Below are positions 42,663-52,356 of a stretch of DNA of 64,000 nucleotides, piece by piece. Source of the stretch: Acetobacterium sp. (GTDB lineage: Bacteria > Bacillota > Clostridia > Eubacteriales > Eubacteriaceae); NCBI GenBank assembly GCA_028692885.1, contig JAQUWM010000007.1, forward strand, positions 1 through 64,000, in the 5' to 3' direction. Every line of letters begins with the position of its first letter. Within the stretch, counting starts at the first letter, position 1. Below the pieces are notes generated by a model. The model did not search any database and was not told the origin of the DNA. It saw only the letters and a list, made by a program, of their open reading frames with translations. A program made the position numbers and the translations under genes.

Positions 42663-44339
42663 TTACATTCTTTCTGGAGCCGTTACTCCTAAAATACCCA
42701 AGGCATTTTGAATCACCTGCTTTGTTGCCTCGATCAGTGCAACACGGGCTTTCATTAAGGCCTTGTCAGAAACCCGGACGTGGCAGGCATTATAAAAACT
42801 GTGGAATGCCATCGCCAGATCAATCGCATATCGGGTGATTCGGCTGGGGTCCAGTCTATCTTCAGCTGTCAGAATTTCATCCGGAAAATTAGAAAGGATT
42901 TCCATCAGGTTCAATTCTTCTTTTTCAACCAGTCGACTATAATCCAGGGGAATCGTATGATCCAATTCTTCCGTCATCTGGCGAATAATGCTGCAAATTC
43001 GGGCATGGGCATACTGCACATAAAACACTGGGTTATCATTGGACTGCTCAATCGCCAAGTCCAGATCAAAGTCAAAATGACTGTCCGGCGAGCGCAGATT
43101 AAAGAAGAAGCGGGTTGCATCGACGCCCACTTCGTCGATCAGATCGGTCAGCGCAATGGCTTTTCCCTGACGTTTGGACATTCTAGCCACTTCGCCGTTG
43201 CGGAGCAGGCGCACCAGTTGCATGATGACCACGTCAAAATTAGTGGCATCAATTCCTACTGCCACCAACGCCCCTTTGAGCCGGGCCACATGTCCGTGGT
43301 GATCAGCACCCCAGACGTTGATACAACGATCGAACCCCCGGTTAATAAACTTATCCATATGGTAGGCGATATCGGCCATAAAATAGGTGGGTAGTCCATT
43401 TGCCCGGATTAGTACATCGTCCTTATCAGAACCAAATTCAGTTGCCTTAAACCACAAGGCACCTTCCTGTTCATAGGTGAAACCACCTTTTCCCAGCAAT
43501 TCGATAGTCTTCTCAATAGCGCCGCTGTCGTAAAGACTTTGTTCCGAAAACCAGACATCATAGCGGATGCCATAGGCTTCCAGATCACTTCTCATTTGGG
43601 TAAGATTTTTATTTAGCGCATAATCAATCAGGATCGGTTTTCGTTCTTCCGGTGTCAGGGTGTGGTGAACATCTCCATTTTCGGCAATGAAAACCTTCAT
43701 ATGTTCGCTAATGTCTTCGCCCTGATAGCCATCCTCGGGAAAGAGAATATCTTCTCCCATTAATTGCCGATAACGGGCATCCAGCGAGTCTCCAAATTTG
43801 ACAATCTGATTTCCGGCATCATTAATATAGAATTCCCGGGTAACCGCGTAGCCGGTCCAGTCGGCCACTGATGCTAAGATATCGCCGATGGCTCCGCCCC
43901 TGGCATTGCCCATATGCATCGGGCCGGTGGGATTGGCTGAAATAAACTCCAGATTGAATTTTTTTCCGGCATTTTTCTGGCTCCGGCCGTAATCGGCTTT
44001 CATCGCTGCCACCTCTGCTAAGACCGCATACTGCCAATAAGGTTTTAGTTTAAAATTAATAAAGCCCGGTCCGGCTATTTCAATGGACTCGATGTAGGAG
44101 TCTGCAATATTCATATTGGCTACCAGGGTTTCGGCAATAAAACGGGGCGCTTTTTTGGTCTGTTTGGGCAACTGCATGGCAATATTGGTAGAATATTCGC
44201 CATGTTCTTTTTCTCTGGGTATTTCCAGAAAAAGATCCGGCTTGTTTTCTATCGCCAATGTTCCCGATTCGACTGCTTGGTTCAAGGCATCGCCAATGAT
44301 TTTCTTAACTTGTTCAGTGATCTTTTCGCGTATATACAT
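42663..44339 (-). CDS. argS: arginyl-tRNA synthetase
   Basis: This 558-aa class I synthetase has an N-terminal tRNA-recognition domain, the HIGH-type NPTGPMHMGNARGGA (the motif reads HMGN), a KMSK-type MSKRQGKAIAL, and the C-terminal all-helical anticodon domain. The length fits the family. It heads a two-gene unit with tcdA. Confidence 0.97.
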   Translation of the reverse strand: MYIREKITEQVKKIIGDALNQAVESGTLAIENKPDLFLEIPREKEHGEYSTNIAMQLPKQTKKAPRFIAETLVANMNIADSYIESIEIAGPGFINFKLKPYWQYAVLAEVAAMKADYGRSQKNAGKKFNLEFISANPTGPMHMGNARGGAIGDILASVADWTGYAVTREFYINDAGNQIVKFGDSLDARYRQLMGEDILFPEDGYQGEDISEHMKVFIAENGDVHHTLTPEERKPILIDYALNKNLTQMRSDLEAYGIRYDVWFSEQSLYDSGAIEKTIELLGKGGFTYEQEGALWFKATEFGSDKDDVLIRANGLPTYFMADIAYHMDKFINRGFDRCINVWGADHHGHVARLKGALVAVGIDATNFDVVIMQLVRLLRNGEVARMSKRQGKAIALTDLIDEVGVDATRFFFNLRSPDSHFDFDLDLAIEQSNDNPVFYVQYAHARICSIIRQMTEELDHTIPLDYSRLVEKEELNLMEILSNFPDEILTAEDRLDPSRITRYAIDLAMAFHSFYNACHVRVSDKALMKARVALIEATKQVIQNALGILGVTAPERM

Positions 44340-44420
44340 CCTTAATTTCCTCTCACTCTTCCATTTACATTCAAATTATATTCAGATAATTGTCCATTTC
44401 TACTGATTCCGCTCAGGTGA

Positions 44421-44454
44421 AATTTAAAGGAGAAGCGCTCCTGGCGCTTCTCCT
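44421..44454 (-). terminator. intrinsic terminator after the DUF1934 gene
   Basis: A perfect 11-bp stem (AGGAGAAGCGC with GCGCTTCTCCT) with a 5-base loop is followed by TTAAATTT on the minus strand. Confidence 0.75.
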
Positions 44455-44477
44455 GTGATTGGCATTGCTGCCATTTT

Positions 44478-44909
44478 CTATTGGGTAATTTTGATGTTCA
44501 GGATATTCTGAGAATTCGTAACACCTTCAATTTCGATGTTATAGTCGATCGACACCTTGGTTGGCTCTTTATCCTCATTATAATTAACAAATACATCCTT
44601 GGTTAAAATCCCCATGGTCACATCCCCGTAAGGGGTGGAATACCAGGTCAGGTTTCTTTTTCCCCGTTCAAATTCCATAATCGAATTGGTTGTTCCCAAA
44701 CGAATGACTGACACTTTTTGCGCATCAACACAGACGGTTGTGATTGTTCCTTCCATACCGGAAACTTCCGATTCTTGATAAGTTACACAGGATCGGTTGG
44801 CTTCTTTATAATAATCTCCCTCGGTCAGGAACTCCAGGGTATCCTTTTCATCTTCATCTTTAACGGTTCCCGAAATGGATAACCATACTTTTTTTCTTTC
44901 TTCAGTCAT
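44478..44909 (-). CDS. DUF1934 protein (YwiB-like)
   Basis: This 143-aa protein is a lipocalin-like beta barrel of the DUF1934 family, with VWLSISGTVKDEDEKDTLEF at the start, CVTYQESEVSGMEGTITT, then FERGKRNLTWYSTPYGDV and KVSIDYNIEIEG. Function unknown. It is downstream of ddl on the same strand, 120 bases away. In other Firmicutes it also lies near argS. Confidence 0.85.
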   Translation of the reverse strand: MTEERKKVWLSISGTVKDEDEKDTLEFLTEGDYYKEANRSCVTYQESEVSGMEGTITTVCVDAQKVSVIRLGTTNSIMEFERGKRNLTWYSTPYGDVTMGILTKDVFVNYNEDKEPTKVSIDYNIEIEGVTNSQNILNIKITQ

Positions 44910-45029
44910 TGGTCTCCTCCTAGAGGTATAATTTCTTCCATTATTAAACCATTGATGGGGATTTTTATCAAGAAAAATTATCCTCTTAAGTTTTTATTAG
45001 GATTATGCATCATAAAGAAACCGGACGAC

Positions 45030-46082
45030 CTAGTTGGTGATGGTGCGTTTCCGCTTTGCTGACGCAATAATCAGGTCTACAAGTTCTATATACCCAATTC
45101 CAGTGACTTCCCACATTTTGGGGTACATACTGATATTTGTAAATCCCGGCAAGGTATTCACTTCATTGATTAAAATGCCGTTATCTTCGGTGACAAAAAA
45201 ATCGACCCGGGTTAAGCCGGACCCTTCAATGGCTTCAAAGGCTTTAATCGCATAATTTCTCACTTTTTCAGTGACTTCCGGGGACAGCTCCGCTGGAATG
45301 ACAACCTTGGAATCTTCCGTAGCTGAGTATTTGGCCTCATAATCATAAAACTCTTTTGAAGGGATGACTTCTCCCGGAACCGAGGCTCGAATAACATCTC
45401 CCACTTCCAGTACGGCACATTCGATTTCTCGTCCTTTAACAAAAGCTTCCAGAATCAATTTATTATCATAAATAAACGCTTCATTAATGGCCACAATCAG
45501 CTCGCTTCGATCATGGGCTTTACTAATTCCCACGCTAGAGCCCATATTCGCCGGCTTAACAAAAATAGGATAACCCAGCTCTCTTTCACTCTCTTCAATT
45601 TTGGCGTTGAAATCTCTCTTCCAGTCATTTTCCCGGAAATAAATATACTTCCCGGTGGGAATTCCCACGCTTTGGAACATGATCTTGGAGAAAACCTTAT
45701 CCATTCCCACCGCTGAACTTAACACCCCGCACCCCACATAGGGTTTATTCAGCATTTCAAAAACACCTTGGATGGTGCCATCTTCTCCCATTGGTCCGTG
45801 AAGAACCGGAAAAAAAACGTCAATCTTAGCTATTTCTGGATGGGCGAAGATTGAAAAGTCTGCGATAAGGTTGACCTGATCCTGTTCCCAGGAACCATCT
45901 TTAATTTTTTCGGTATCACCGGCATATAAAAACCATTTTCCCTGCTTTGAGATCCCAATGGTGATAACATTATACTTATCCCGATCAATGACACCCAAAA
46001 CATTATATGCCGAAACCCTGGAAACCTCATGCTCGCCTGACTGTCCTCCAAAAACGACTCCGATATTGAGTTTATTTTTCAT
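45030..46082 (-). CDS. ddl: D-alanine-D-alanine ligase
   Basis: This 350-aa ATP-grasp enzyme joins two D-alanines for peptidoglycan. It has GGQSGEHEVSR, VKPANMGSSVGISKA, the omega-loop FYDYEAKYS with the tyrosine typical of D-Ala-D-Ala (not D-lactate) ligases, RVDFFVTEDNGILINEVNTL and PGFTNISMYPKMW. It follows the DUF523 gene by 34 bases. Confidence 0.97.
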   Translation of the reverse strand: MKNKLNIGVVFGGQSGEHEVSRVSAYNVLGVIDRDKYNVITIGISKQGKWFLYAGDTEKIKDGSWEQDQVNLIADFSIFAHPEIAKIDVFFPVLHGPMGEDGTIQGVFEMLNKPYVGCGVLSSAVGMDKVFSKIMFQSVGIPTGKYIYFRENDWKRDFNAKIEESERELGYPIFVKPANMGSSVGISKAHDRSELIVAINEAFIYDNKLILEAFVKGREIECAVLEVGDVIRASVPGEVIPSKEFYDYEAKYSATEDSKVVIPAELSPEVTEKVRNYAIKAFEAIEGSGLTRVDFFVTEDNGILINEVNTLPGFTNISMYPKMWEVTGIGYIELVDLIIASAKRKRTITN

Positions 46083-46116
46083 CTCTATTCCTCACTTTTC
46101 TTTTGAGATCTCCTGG

Positions 46117-46611
46117 TTACTTTCTAATGCAATCCAGAAAATCTTCTTCCGTTATAACACGGACGCCATTTTCTTTTAACAAAGCTACAGTAATACCGTC
46201 CCCATCAATTAAATTTTCGCTAAAGCTGCCATCGTAAATTTTCCCACAGCCGCAGGATGGGCTGTTGCTTTTCATAATCGCAATTTTTGCTCCGGATGTC
46301 CGGGCTGTATCAAGGGTTCGCTGGGCTCCCAGTCGATATTCTTCGGTTACATCAATTTCTTTATTATTATACACTTTCCGTTCCCCGTTGACCATGACTA
46401 TTTCGGCTGGATCGCGGGGAATCGGCAAGCTTGCCAGTACCTCCGGACAAACAGGAATGGCCTGTCCCTGGCGAAAAAGCTGCTGTAATTCATCGACCGG
46501 ATGAGCCTTTCCCTCATAATTGATCTTCATTCCCAGTAAGCAGCTGGAAACTAATATCTTTTGTTTTTTGTCAATGGCTTCTTTTAAGCAAATAAAATCC
46601 TTATGATTCAT
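46117..46611 (-). CDS. DUF523 protein
   Basis: This 164-aa protein has the conserved cysteines of DUF523: VSSCLLGMKINYEGK at the start and KSNSPSCGCGKIYDG in the middle, with PVCPEVLASLPIPR between. A metal-binding role is likely; no function is established. Its ATG has AGGAGGA, 18 bases after the methyltransferase gene. Confidence 0.87.
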   Translation of the reverse strand: MNHKDFICLKEAIDKKQKILVSSCLLGMKINYEGKAHPVDELQQLFRQGQAIPVCPEVLASLPIPRDPAEIVMVNGERKVYNNKEIDVTEEYRLGAQRTLDTARTSGAKIAIMKSNSPSCGCGKIYDGSFSENLIDGDGITVALLKENGVRVITEEDFLDCIRK

Positions 46612-46629
46612 TTTTCCTCCTAATTTTTT

Positions 46630-48030
46630 CTATTTTTTTCTAATTCTCAATCCCTTGGGATAGTGATTTTTGATCAAACCCTCGCTGGCTTTTCCAAACC
46701 CCAGCGAATAGCCATCATAGCCAACCAGAACCCAGCCTTTTTTGACGTTCAGATTTAATGCCTCACCCTTTAAATACTGATAGGCCAGCTCTTCATCGGT
46801 TAAATCGCAGACATTTTGGGCCTGCGATAACTTCAGCGCCATTGCCAACGCATAACTGGGTTCAAAGCGATTTTTCTTAAAGGTTCCCAGATGCAGACCA
46901 GTACGTAAGAGTTTTAAATTGGCAATCCGCTCCAGCTCCACCCCGGCCGGGATGGCGTAAAGATGTTCGCCCAAAAGATAGAGGCGGTCGACAATTTTCT
47001 GATAAAACTCAGGTTTCAGATTATTTTTGACAAAATCAGTATAGTCTTGCAACTCCGTTTGAGTTGCCTTTTTCAACCGTGATTTAGCGTATCCCTGTTT
47101 GATCTCAATTGCTTCAGCCAGACCTTCTGATTTTATCAGTTTGGCAATAAAATGTCCTTCACCTTTGACGGTCATGGGCATAATCCGTAGGGTTTTTGCG
47201 ATGGCCTGCTCCTGATTCCGGCTCCAGTCAACCCGGCCATGTTGAGTAATCCCGGGTAACTCAACATTTTCCAGGGTGTAGGGATATTTCTGGATAAAGG
47301 CTTCAATCATCTGCTCATTTTCTTCTGGCGAAAAAGTACAGGTTGAATAGACCAGTACCCCGCCCGGTTTTAACAGCCGATGGGCGCTTTCTAATATTTT
47401 TTCCTGCTTGCCCATACAGCGCTCAACCCGTTCCAGACTCCAATCGGCCAGAGCGCCTGGGTCTTTCCGAAACATGCCCTCGCCGGAGCAGGGCGCATCA
47501 ACCAGAATCTTGTCAAAGCTTTGGTAAAATGAATCGACCAGGCGCTCCGGAAATTCGTTGGTGACAATGGCATTGGTAATCCCCATCCGTTCAATATTAG
47601 TAGACAGAATCCCAGCCCGGGAATTAACCAGCTCATTGGCAACTAGCACCCCTGTGCCCTGAAGCCTGGCACCGATTTGGGTGGATTTTCCGCCCGGTGC
47701 CGCACAAAGATCCAACACCCAATCTCCAGGCTGCGGATCAAGGATCTCAACTGCGGCCATGGCCGTCGGTTCCTGAACATAATAAAGCCCGGCATAATAG
47801 TGGGGATTTTTCCCCGGCCGCACCGTGTGATCAATATAAAACCCTTCTTTACACCAATTCACATCCTGGGTTTTAAATGGTAATTTATTAGCCAATTCCT
47901 CAGGTTCCAGCTTTAGGGCATTGGTCCGGATGCCTTTGCTTTCTGGCTGGTCATAGGAATCCAGCAGGCATTGATAGGATTCCCCCATCAGATTTTTCAT
48001 TTTTTCCTTAAATGCTTCAGGTAATTCCAT
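46630..48030 (-). CDS. RsmF/NOL1-NOP2-Sun family RNA m5C methyltransferase
   Basis: This 466-aa SAM-dependent enzyme has LDLCAAPGGKSTQIG, the VDAPCSGEGMFRKDP motif (catalytic Cys near PCS) and a second cysteine in YSTCTFSPEENE. A C-terminal RNA-binding region (about 300-466) resembles that of RsmF/YebU. It methylates cytosine in rRNA or tRNA. The ATG at 48030 has a GGGGAT site; a frame extension of six codons does not. Confidence 0.9.
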   Translation of the reverse strand: MELPEAFKEKMKNLMGESYQCLLDSYDQPESKGIRTNALKLEPEELANKLPFKTQDVNWCKEGFYIDHTVRPGKNPHYYAGLYYVQEPTAMAAVEILDPQPGDWVLDLCAAPGGKSTQIGARLQGTGVLVANELVNSRAGILSTNIERMGITNAIVTNEFPERLVDSFYQSFDKILVDAPCSGEGMFRKDPGALADWSLERVERCMGKQEKILESAHRLLKPGGVLVYSTCTFSPEENEQMIEAFIQKYPYTLENVELPGITQHGRVDWSRNQEQAIAKTLRIMPMTVKGEGHFIAKLIKSEGLAEAIEIKQGYAKSRLKKATQTELQDYTDFVKNNLKPEFYQKIVDRLYLLGEHLYAIPAGVELERIANLKLLRTGLHLGTFKKNRFEPSYALAMALKLSQAQNVCDLTDEELAYQYLKGEALNLNVKKGWVLVGYDGYSLGFGKASEGLIKNHYPKGLRIRKK

Positions 48031-48164
48031 TATGATCCCCATTTTCACCGCTATTTATTTGTTGCAAAGCCATCTCTGGCACTGCACCGATTGTTAACAA
48101 TACTCGTTTCATTATACGTAAAGCCTCTGTTAATTACAATAAATTTGTCAAAAAACGCCGAAAT

Positions 48165-48200
48165 AAAAACACCAATGGATGCATCGGTGTTTTTATTCAA
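48165..48200 (-). terminator. intrinsic terminator after the PIN/TRAM gene
   Basis: A stem of about 12 bp (AATAAAAACACC with GGTGTTTTTATT) with T on both sides, usable on either strand. Bases 48031-48164 upstream hold nothing recognisable. Confidence 0.75.
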
Positions 48201-48232
48201 ATTTTTTTATTCAAATTTATGATTGCTGTTGA

Positions 48233-49348
48233 TTATTTTTTTGGTTTTGCAAAAATCATCCGTCCGGCGGCTGTTTGCAGAATACTGGTGACAATAACCG
48301 CAGTAGTGGTACCGATATATTTCTTGCCATTTTCAACAACGATCATGGTTCCATCATCCAGATAGGCAACAGCCTGACCGTTTTCTTTGCCGCCTTTTAC
48401 CAGGAGAACCTTCATCTCTTCGCCAGGCAGAACAATCGGCTTCACGGCGTTGGCCAATTCATTAATATTAAGCACATCGACTCCTTGAACCGTGGCAACC
48501 TTGTTAAGATTATAGTCGTTGGTCAGAATCTTGCCTTTGGTCGATTTTCCCAATTTTACCAATTTTGAGTCGACCTCATGGGTATCTTCAAAATCTTCTT
48601 CGGTAATTTGAACTTCAATTTCTAAATCGGTCTGAATTTTGTTTAAAATATCCAAACCACGACGTCCCCGATTTCTTTTTAATTCATCGGATGAATCGGA
48701 AATCAGCTGGAGTTCGTTAAGCACAAATACCGGGATCACCAAGGGCCCTTCAATAAAACCCGTTTTACAGATATCAAAGATCCGTCCATCAATGATCACG
48801 CTGGTATCCAGCAGTTTGGGAATGGCGGCACCTTTCTTTTTCGCGGGTCGCTTTTGTCCGACTGGCACATTGACATCTTTTTCCCGCTTGGCACTCTGAA
48901 AAGCCTGGAGAATATCTTCCCGTTTTTTAATCGGTAAGGAAAAACCAATGTAGCCCAGCACAATATATATAGTGATGCTCAGCAATCCACCAATCCAGGG
49001 AATGGGAATCTGCGAAAAGGCAAAACTGATCAGCATGGCAATCACCAGACCAATTACCAAACCACCGATACCCAGACCGATGTCGATGAGCCGCACATTT
49101 TCCATACTGGTTTCAACAACTTTTGACAGCTTTTTAACGCCTTTAAGCATCAGCGGAAATAAAATGAAAAAAATAAGTCCAAATAGAACAATGAGAGCCG
49201 CATAAAGAATCACTTCTAATTCTGGAGTAAGATCAATTTGCAGGGTTCTCAAAATCCATGCATTGGTAAACAATACATTGGCCAAGGCCATCCCAACCAG
49301 AATTCCAACAATTCCAAATGACACGCGAAGTATCTTTTGTATCATCAT
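48233..49348 (-). CDS. PIN/TRAM-domain membrane protein (YacL-like)
   Basis: This 371-aa protein has four predicted membrane helices in the first 145 residues, a PIN nuclease-like domain (about 175-300) with [32 protein letters not shown] and [10 protein letters not shown], and a C-terminal TRAM domain. The usual acidic residues of PIN are kept. The family is conserved in Firmicutes next to carD. The second ATG at 49348 fits GGAGG best. Confidence 0.9.
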   Translation of the reverse strand: MMIQKILRVSFGIVGILVGMALANVLFTNAWILRTLQIDLTPELEVILYAALIVLFGLIFFILFPLMLKGVKKLSKVVETSMENVRLIDIGLGIGGLVIGLVIAMLISFAFSQIPIPWIGGLLSITIYIVLGYIGFSLPIKKREDILQAFQSAKREKDVNVPVGQKRPAKKKGAAIPKLLDTSVIIDGRIFDICKTGFIEGPLVIPVFVLNELQLISDSSDELKRNRGRRGLDILNKIQTDLEIEVQITEEDFEDTHEVDSKLVKLGKSTKGKILTNDYNLNKVATVQGVDVLNINELANAVKPIVLPGEEMKVLLVKGGKENGQAVAYLDDGTMIVVENGKKYIGTTTAVIVTSILQTAAGRMIFAKPKK

Positions 49349-49420
49349 CTTCACCTCCTTTCAAAATAGCATCTTCAGATTATAGCAGCTAATTCTTAAG
49401 ACTAGACTATTAAATACAAC

Positions 49421-49442
49421 AAAAGGCGTGAAATTCACGCCT
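49421..49442 (-). terminator. intrinsic terminator overlapping the carD stop
   Basis: A 9-bp stem (AGGCGTGAA with TTCACGCCT) lies at the stop codon of carD and is followed by TTTG. Its short T run makes it weak, so some read-through into the PIN/TRAM gene is possible. Confidence 0.5.
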
Positions 49443-49920
49443 CACTGTGTACCGAACTATTGATCAAATCTAAAATTTCTTCTTTTTCTTTATCTTGAAT
49501 CAAGACCATTTCGCTGACGATGAAATTTCGGGCATTATTCAACATTTTCTTTTCTCCGGTTGAGAGGCCTTTTAATCGATCCAATAAGATAAGATTTTTG
49601 ACAACCTTTGCGACTTCAAAAATATCCCCGGTTTTTAAACGTTCCAAGTGTTCCCGATAGCGCCGGTTCCAGTTTTTTTCCATCACATCCATTGGTAATT
49701 TCAGCGATTCGATCATCTGATCAATGACTGACTGACTCACAATATTTCTTACCCCGATATCATCAACTTTATCAACGGGAATTAAAATCTGCAAACCCTC
49801 GGATACGATCTGCATGATGTAATAAGGTTTTGTTTCTTCAAATATTTCTCGTTCTTCGATTGCTTCAATGATACCTGCTCCGTGCATTGGATAAACAATT
49901 TTATCCCCAATTTTATACAT
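49435..49920 (-). CDS. CarD-family transcriptional regulator
   Basis: This 161-aa protein has the N-terminal CarD/TRCF RNA-polymerase-interacting Tudor-like domain (MYKIGDKIVYPMHGAGIIEA, ILIPVDKVDDIGVRN) and a C-terminal helical DNA-binding region with ILLDRLKGLSTGEKKML. CarD proteins stabilise open promoter complexes. The ATG at 49920 has AGGAG; an upstream ATG at 49938 has none. Confidence 0.92.
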   Translation of the reverse strand: MYKIGDKIVYPMHGAGIIEAIEEREIFEETKPYYIMQIVSEGLQILIPVDKVDDIGVRNIVSQSVIDQMIESLKLPMDVMEKNWNRRYREHLERLKTGDIFEVAKVVKNLILLDRLKGLSTGEKKMLNNARNFIVSEMVLIQDKEKEEILDLINSSVHSEA

Positions 49921-49963
49921 TTCAACCACTCCTATCATCGATTCTTTTTCTATTATAACATAT

Positions 49964-50003
49964 AAAAAAGGAATAAGCCTTTTATTTTATAAAAATCTTA
50001 TCC
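49964..50003 (-). terminator. intrinsic terminator after tex
   Basis: GGATAAG and CTTATTCC pair across an AT-rich loop, followed by six T on the minus strand. Confidence 0.55.
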
Positions 50004-50019
50004 CTCTGTCAATATTTAT

Positions 50020-52173
50020 TTAGATAATCATGGTTAAACTAATCCGTTTTCTTTTTAGGTCCACGGCCAGTACCTTAACGGTAACCACATTCCCCAGCGA
50101 TACTGCCTCTGAAGGGTGTTTGATATAACGATCGGTAATTTGCGAGATGTGCACCAACCCATCCTGATGGACGCCGATATCCACAAAGGCACCAAAATCG
50201 ATGACATTTCGGACGGTGCCAATCAGCTCCATCCCCACTTCCAGATCACTCATCGATAAGACATCGGATCGCAGATGCGGCTTGGGGGCGTTTTCCCGGG
50301 GATCTCGTCCCGGTTTTTTAAGTTCCTTGACAATATCATATAGGGTTGGAATCCCGATTTCCAGTTGTGTTGCCATTTCCGAATAATTCAGGTCGTTAAA
50401 CAAGTCCTGCTGTTCGCGGTTTCCCAATTGTTCTTTTTTGATGTTTTTGAGTTTCAGGAGTTTTTCGACACTTTTGTAGGCCTCCGGGTGAACCCCGGTA
50501 TTATCGAGAATGTTATCCCCGTCATCAATTCGCAAAAACCCGGCGCATTGCTCAAAGGCTTTGGCGCCCAGGGCTTTGACCTTCATTAATTCTTTTCTGT
50601 TCTTAATTGGGCCGACGCTATTACGGTAATCTAAAATATTATTGGCAATCGTTTTATTGACCCCGGCCACGTATTTAAGCAGCGCCACCGAAGCCCGGTT
50701 GACATTAACTCCGACGTTATTAACCGCATCCTCGACCGTTGCTTCCAGTACCCGCTCCAGTTCTTTTTGATTGACATCATGCTGATATTGACCGACCCCG
50801 ATGTGTTTGGGATCGATTTTTACCAGTTCGGACAGCGGATCCTGAAGCCGCCCGCCGATGGAAATAGCGCCCCGGATCGATACATTGATGTCCGGATATT
50901 CCTCGGTTCCCAGTTCAGAGGCTGAATAAACCGAAGCCCCAGCCTCATTCACGACGATGTATTGAACCGGCACTTTGGTTTTCTTAATTGTTTCGGCGAC
51001 AAACTGTTCCGACTCCCGGGAGGCGGTGCCGTTACCGATAGCGATAATATCGACCTGATGACGTTCAATCAGGTCCAGGAATTCTTTTTCCGCTTTTTCC
51101 GCCTGCCCCTTACCAAAGGTTGGGTAGATGGTCGTATAATCCAGCACTTTGCCGACCTTGTCCAGAATGGCAATCTTACAGCCAGTTCGAAAAGCCGGGT
51201 CAAAACCCATCGTGACCTTTTCTTTAAAGGGCGGCTGAAGCAGCAATTTTTTCAGATTAAGGGCGAACATCTTAATGGCCCCTTCTTCGGCTCGTTCTTT
51301 TAAGGCGGTCCGGATTTCCCGCTCAATCGCCGGTGCGATCAGCCGGGTATAGCTGTCCCCAATTGATTTTAATAAATAGCTGGAGGGCTGGGCTTTTAGC
51401 AGTTCTTTTTTCAAATAAGCTTCAATTTCTTCAGTGGGCGCCAATAGTTTAACCGACAGGGCTTTTTTCTTTTCGCCCCGGTTAAGTGCTAAAATGCGGT
51501 GATCCTTAATGGTTTTTATGGCTTCGGTGTGGTCGAAGTACATTTCCAGTTCCGGGTTCTCCGCTTCTTTGCCCTTAACCACCGTTGCTTTGATCTGACC
51601 CTTATCGTAGGTGCACTTCCGGATCACACCGCGGTAGGTGCCATTGTCCGAAACGATTTCGGCAATAATATCCATCGCTAATTGCAGGGCTTCATCGGCG
51701 CTATTGATTTCTTTTTCGGTGTCAATATAGCTAAGTGCCGCTTCATCCAGCTCAGCTTCGGTCAGTTTTTGCGCTAAAATTTGCAGTGCCAATGGCTCCA
51801 GTCCTTTTTCCCGGGCCACCGAGGCCCGGGTTTTCTTTTTCTGTTTATAGGGCAGATAGAGATCTTCCACTTCCTGAAGGGTTTGACTTTTTAAAATGGC
51901 ACTTTTAAGTTCCGCGGTTAGCTTACCCTGTTCCTCAATGCTAGCGGTGACCTCTTCTTTTCGTTTTTCCAATTTCCTTAAATATGTTAAACGCACATCC
52001 AAATCCCGTAACAGGGCATCACTTAAATTCCCGGTAACCTCTTTTCGGTAACGGGCGATAAAAGGGATGGTATTCCCCTCATCGATTAAATTGATGGTAT
52101 CTTCCACCTGTTGAGGGCGGATTGAAAATTCTTTAGCGAGTTGATTGATTATCTGTTCCACAAAATTCTCCAT
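50020..52173 (-). CDS. tex: Tex-family RNA-binding protein
   Basis: This 717-aa protein has the Tex architecture: an N-terminal helical domain, a YqgF-like RNase H fold (about 325-450, with GFDPAFRTGCKIAILDK and IGNGTASRESE), helix-hairpin-helix units (about 495-560) and a C-terminal S1 domain (about 640-717: GTVRNVIDFGAFVDIGVHQD). It is thought to influence transcription. It is a single-gene unit, divergent from degV. Confidence 0.95.
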   Translation of the reverse strand: MENFVEQIINQLAKEFSIRPQQVEDTINLIDEGNTIPFIARYRKEVTGNLSDALLRDLDVRLTYLRKLEKRKEEVTASIEEQGKLTAELKSAILKSQTLQEVEDLYLPYKQKKKTRASVAREKGLEPLALQILAQKLTEAELDEAALSYIDTEKEINSADEALQLAMDIIAEIVSDNGTYRGVIRKCTYDKGQIKATVVKGKEAENPELEMYFDHTEAIKTIKDHRILALNRGEKKKALSVKLLAPTEEIEAYLKKELLKAQPSSYLLKSIGDSYTRLIAPAIEREIRTALKERAEEGAIKMFALNLKKLLLQPPFKEKVTMGFDPAFRTGCKIAILDKVGKVLDYTTIYPTFGKGQAEKAEKEFLDLIERHQVDIIAIGNGTASRESEQFVAETIKKTKVPVQYIVVNEAGASVYSASELGTEEYPDINVSIRGAISIGGRLQDPLSELVKIDPKHIGVGQYQHDVNQKELERVLEATVEDAVNNVGVNVNRASVALLKYVAGVNKTIANNILDYRNSVGPIKNRKELMKVKALGAKAFEQCAGFLRIDDGDNILDNTGVHPEAYKSVEKLLKLKNIKKEQLGNREQQDLFNDLNYSEMATQLEIGIPTLYDIVKELKKPGRDPRENAPKPHLRSDVLSMSDLEVGMELIGTVRNVIDFGAFVDIGVHQDGLVHISQITDRYIKHPSEAVSLGNVVTVKVLAVDLKRKRISLTMII

Positions 52174-52217
52174 TTCTTACTTTTTAATTGACCACTTCGG
52201 TTTTAATTCCAAAGATT

Positions 52218-52246
52218 AGTTTAACATTTTTTTGGTATAATCACAA
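52218..52246 (-). promoter_or_regulatory. candidate tex promoter
   Basis: On the minus strand TTGTGA and TAAACT are 17 bases apart, about 45 bases before the tex start. Confidence 0.5.
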
Positions 52247-52294
52247 ACCTTCCCCAAAAACCGCTATTATGCTTAAGGCTAACGGCTAGAGTAA

Positions 52295-52323
52295 TTGTAA
52301 TAAGAAGCGGTTCGTGGTAGAAT
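52295..52323 (+). promoter_or_regulatory. candidate degV promoter
   Basis: TTGTAA and TAGAAT are 17 bases apart, 34 bases before the degV start. Confidence 0.6.
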
Positions 52324-52356
52324 ATTTGGTACTAAACGAAAAGGAGCATCACTTAA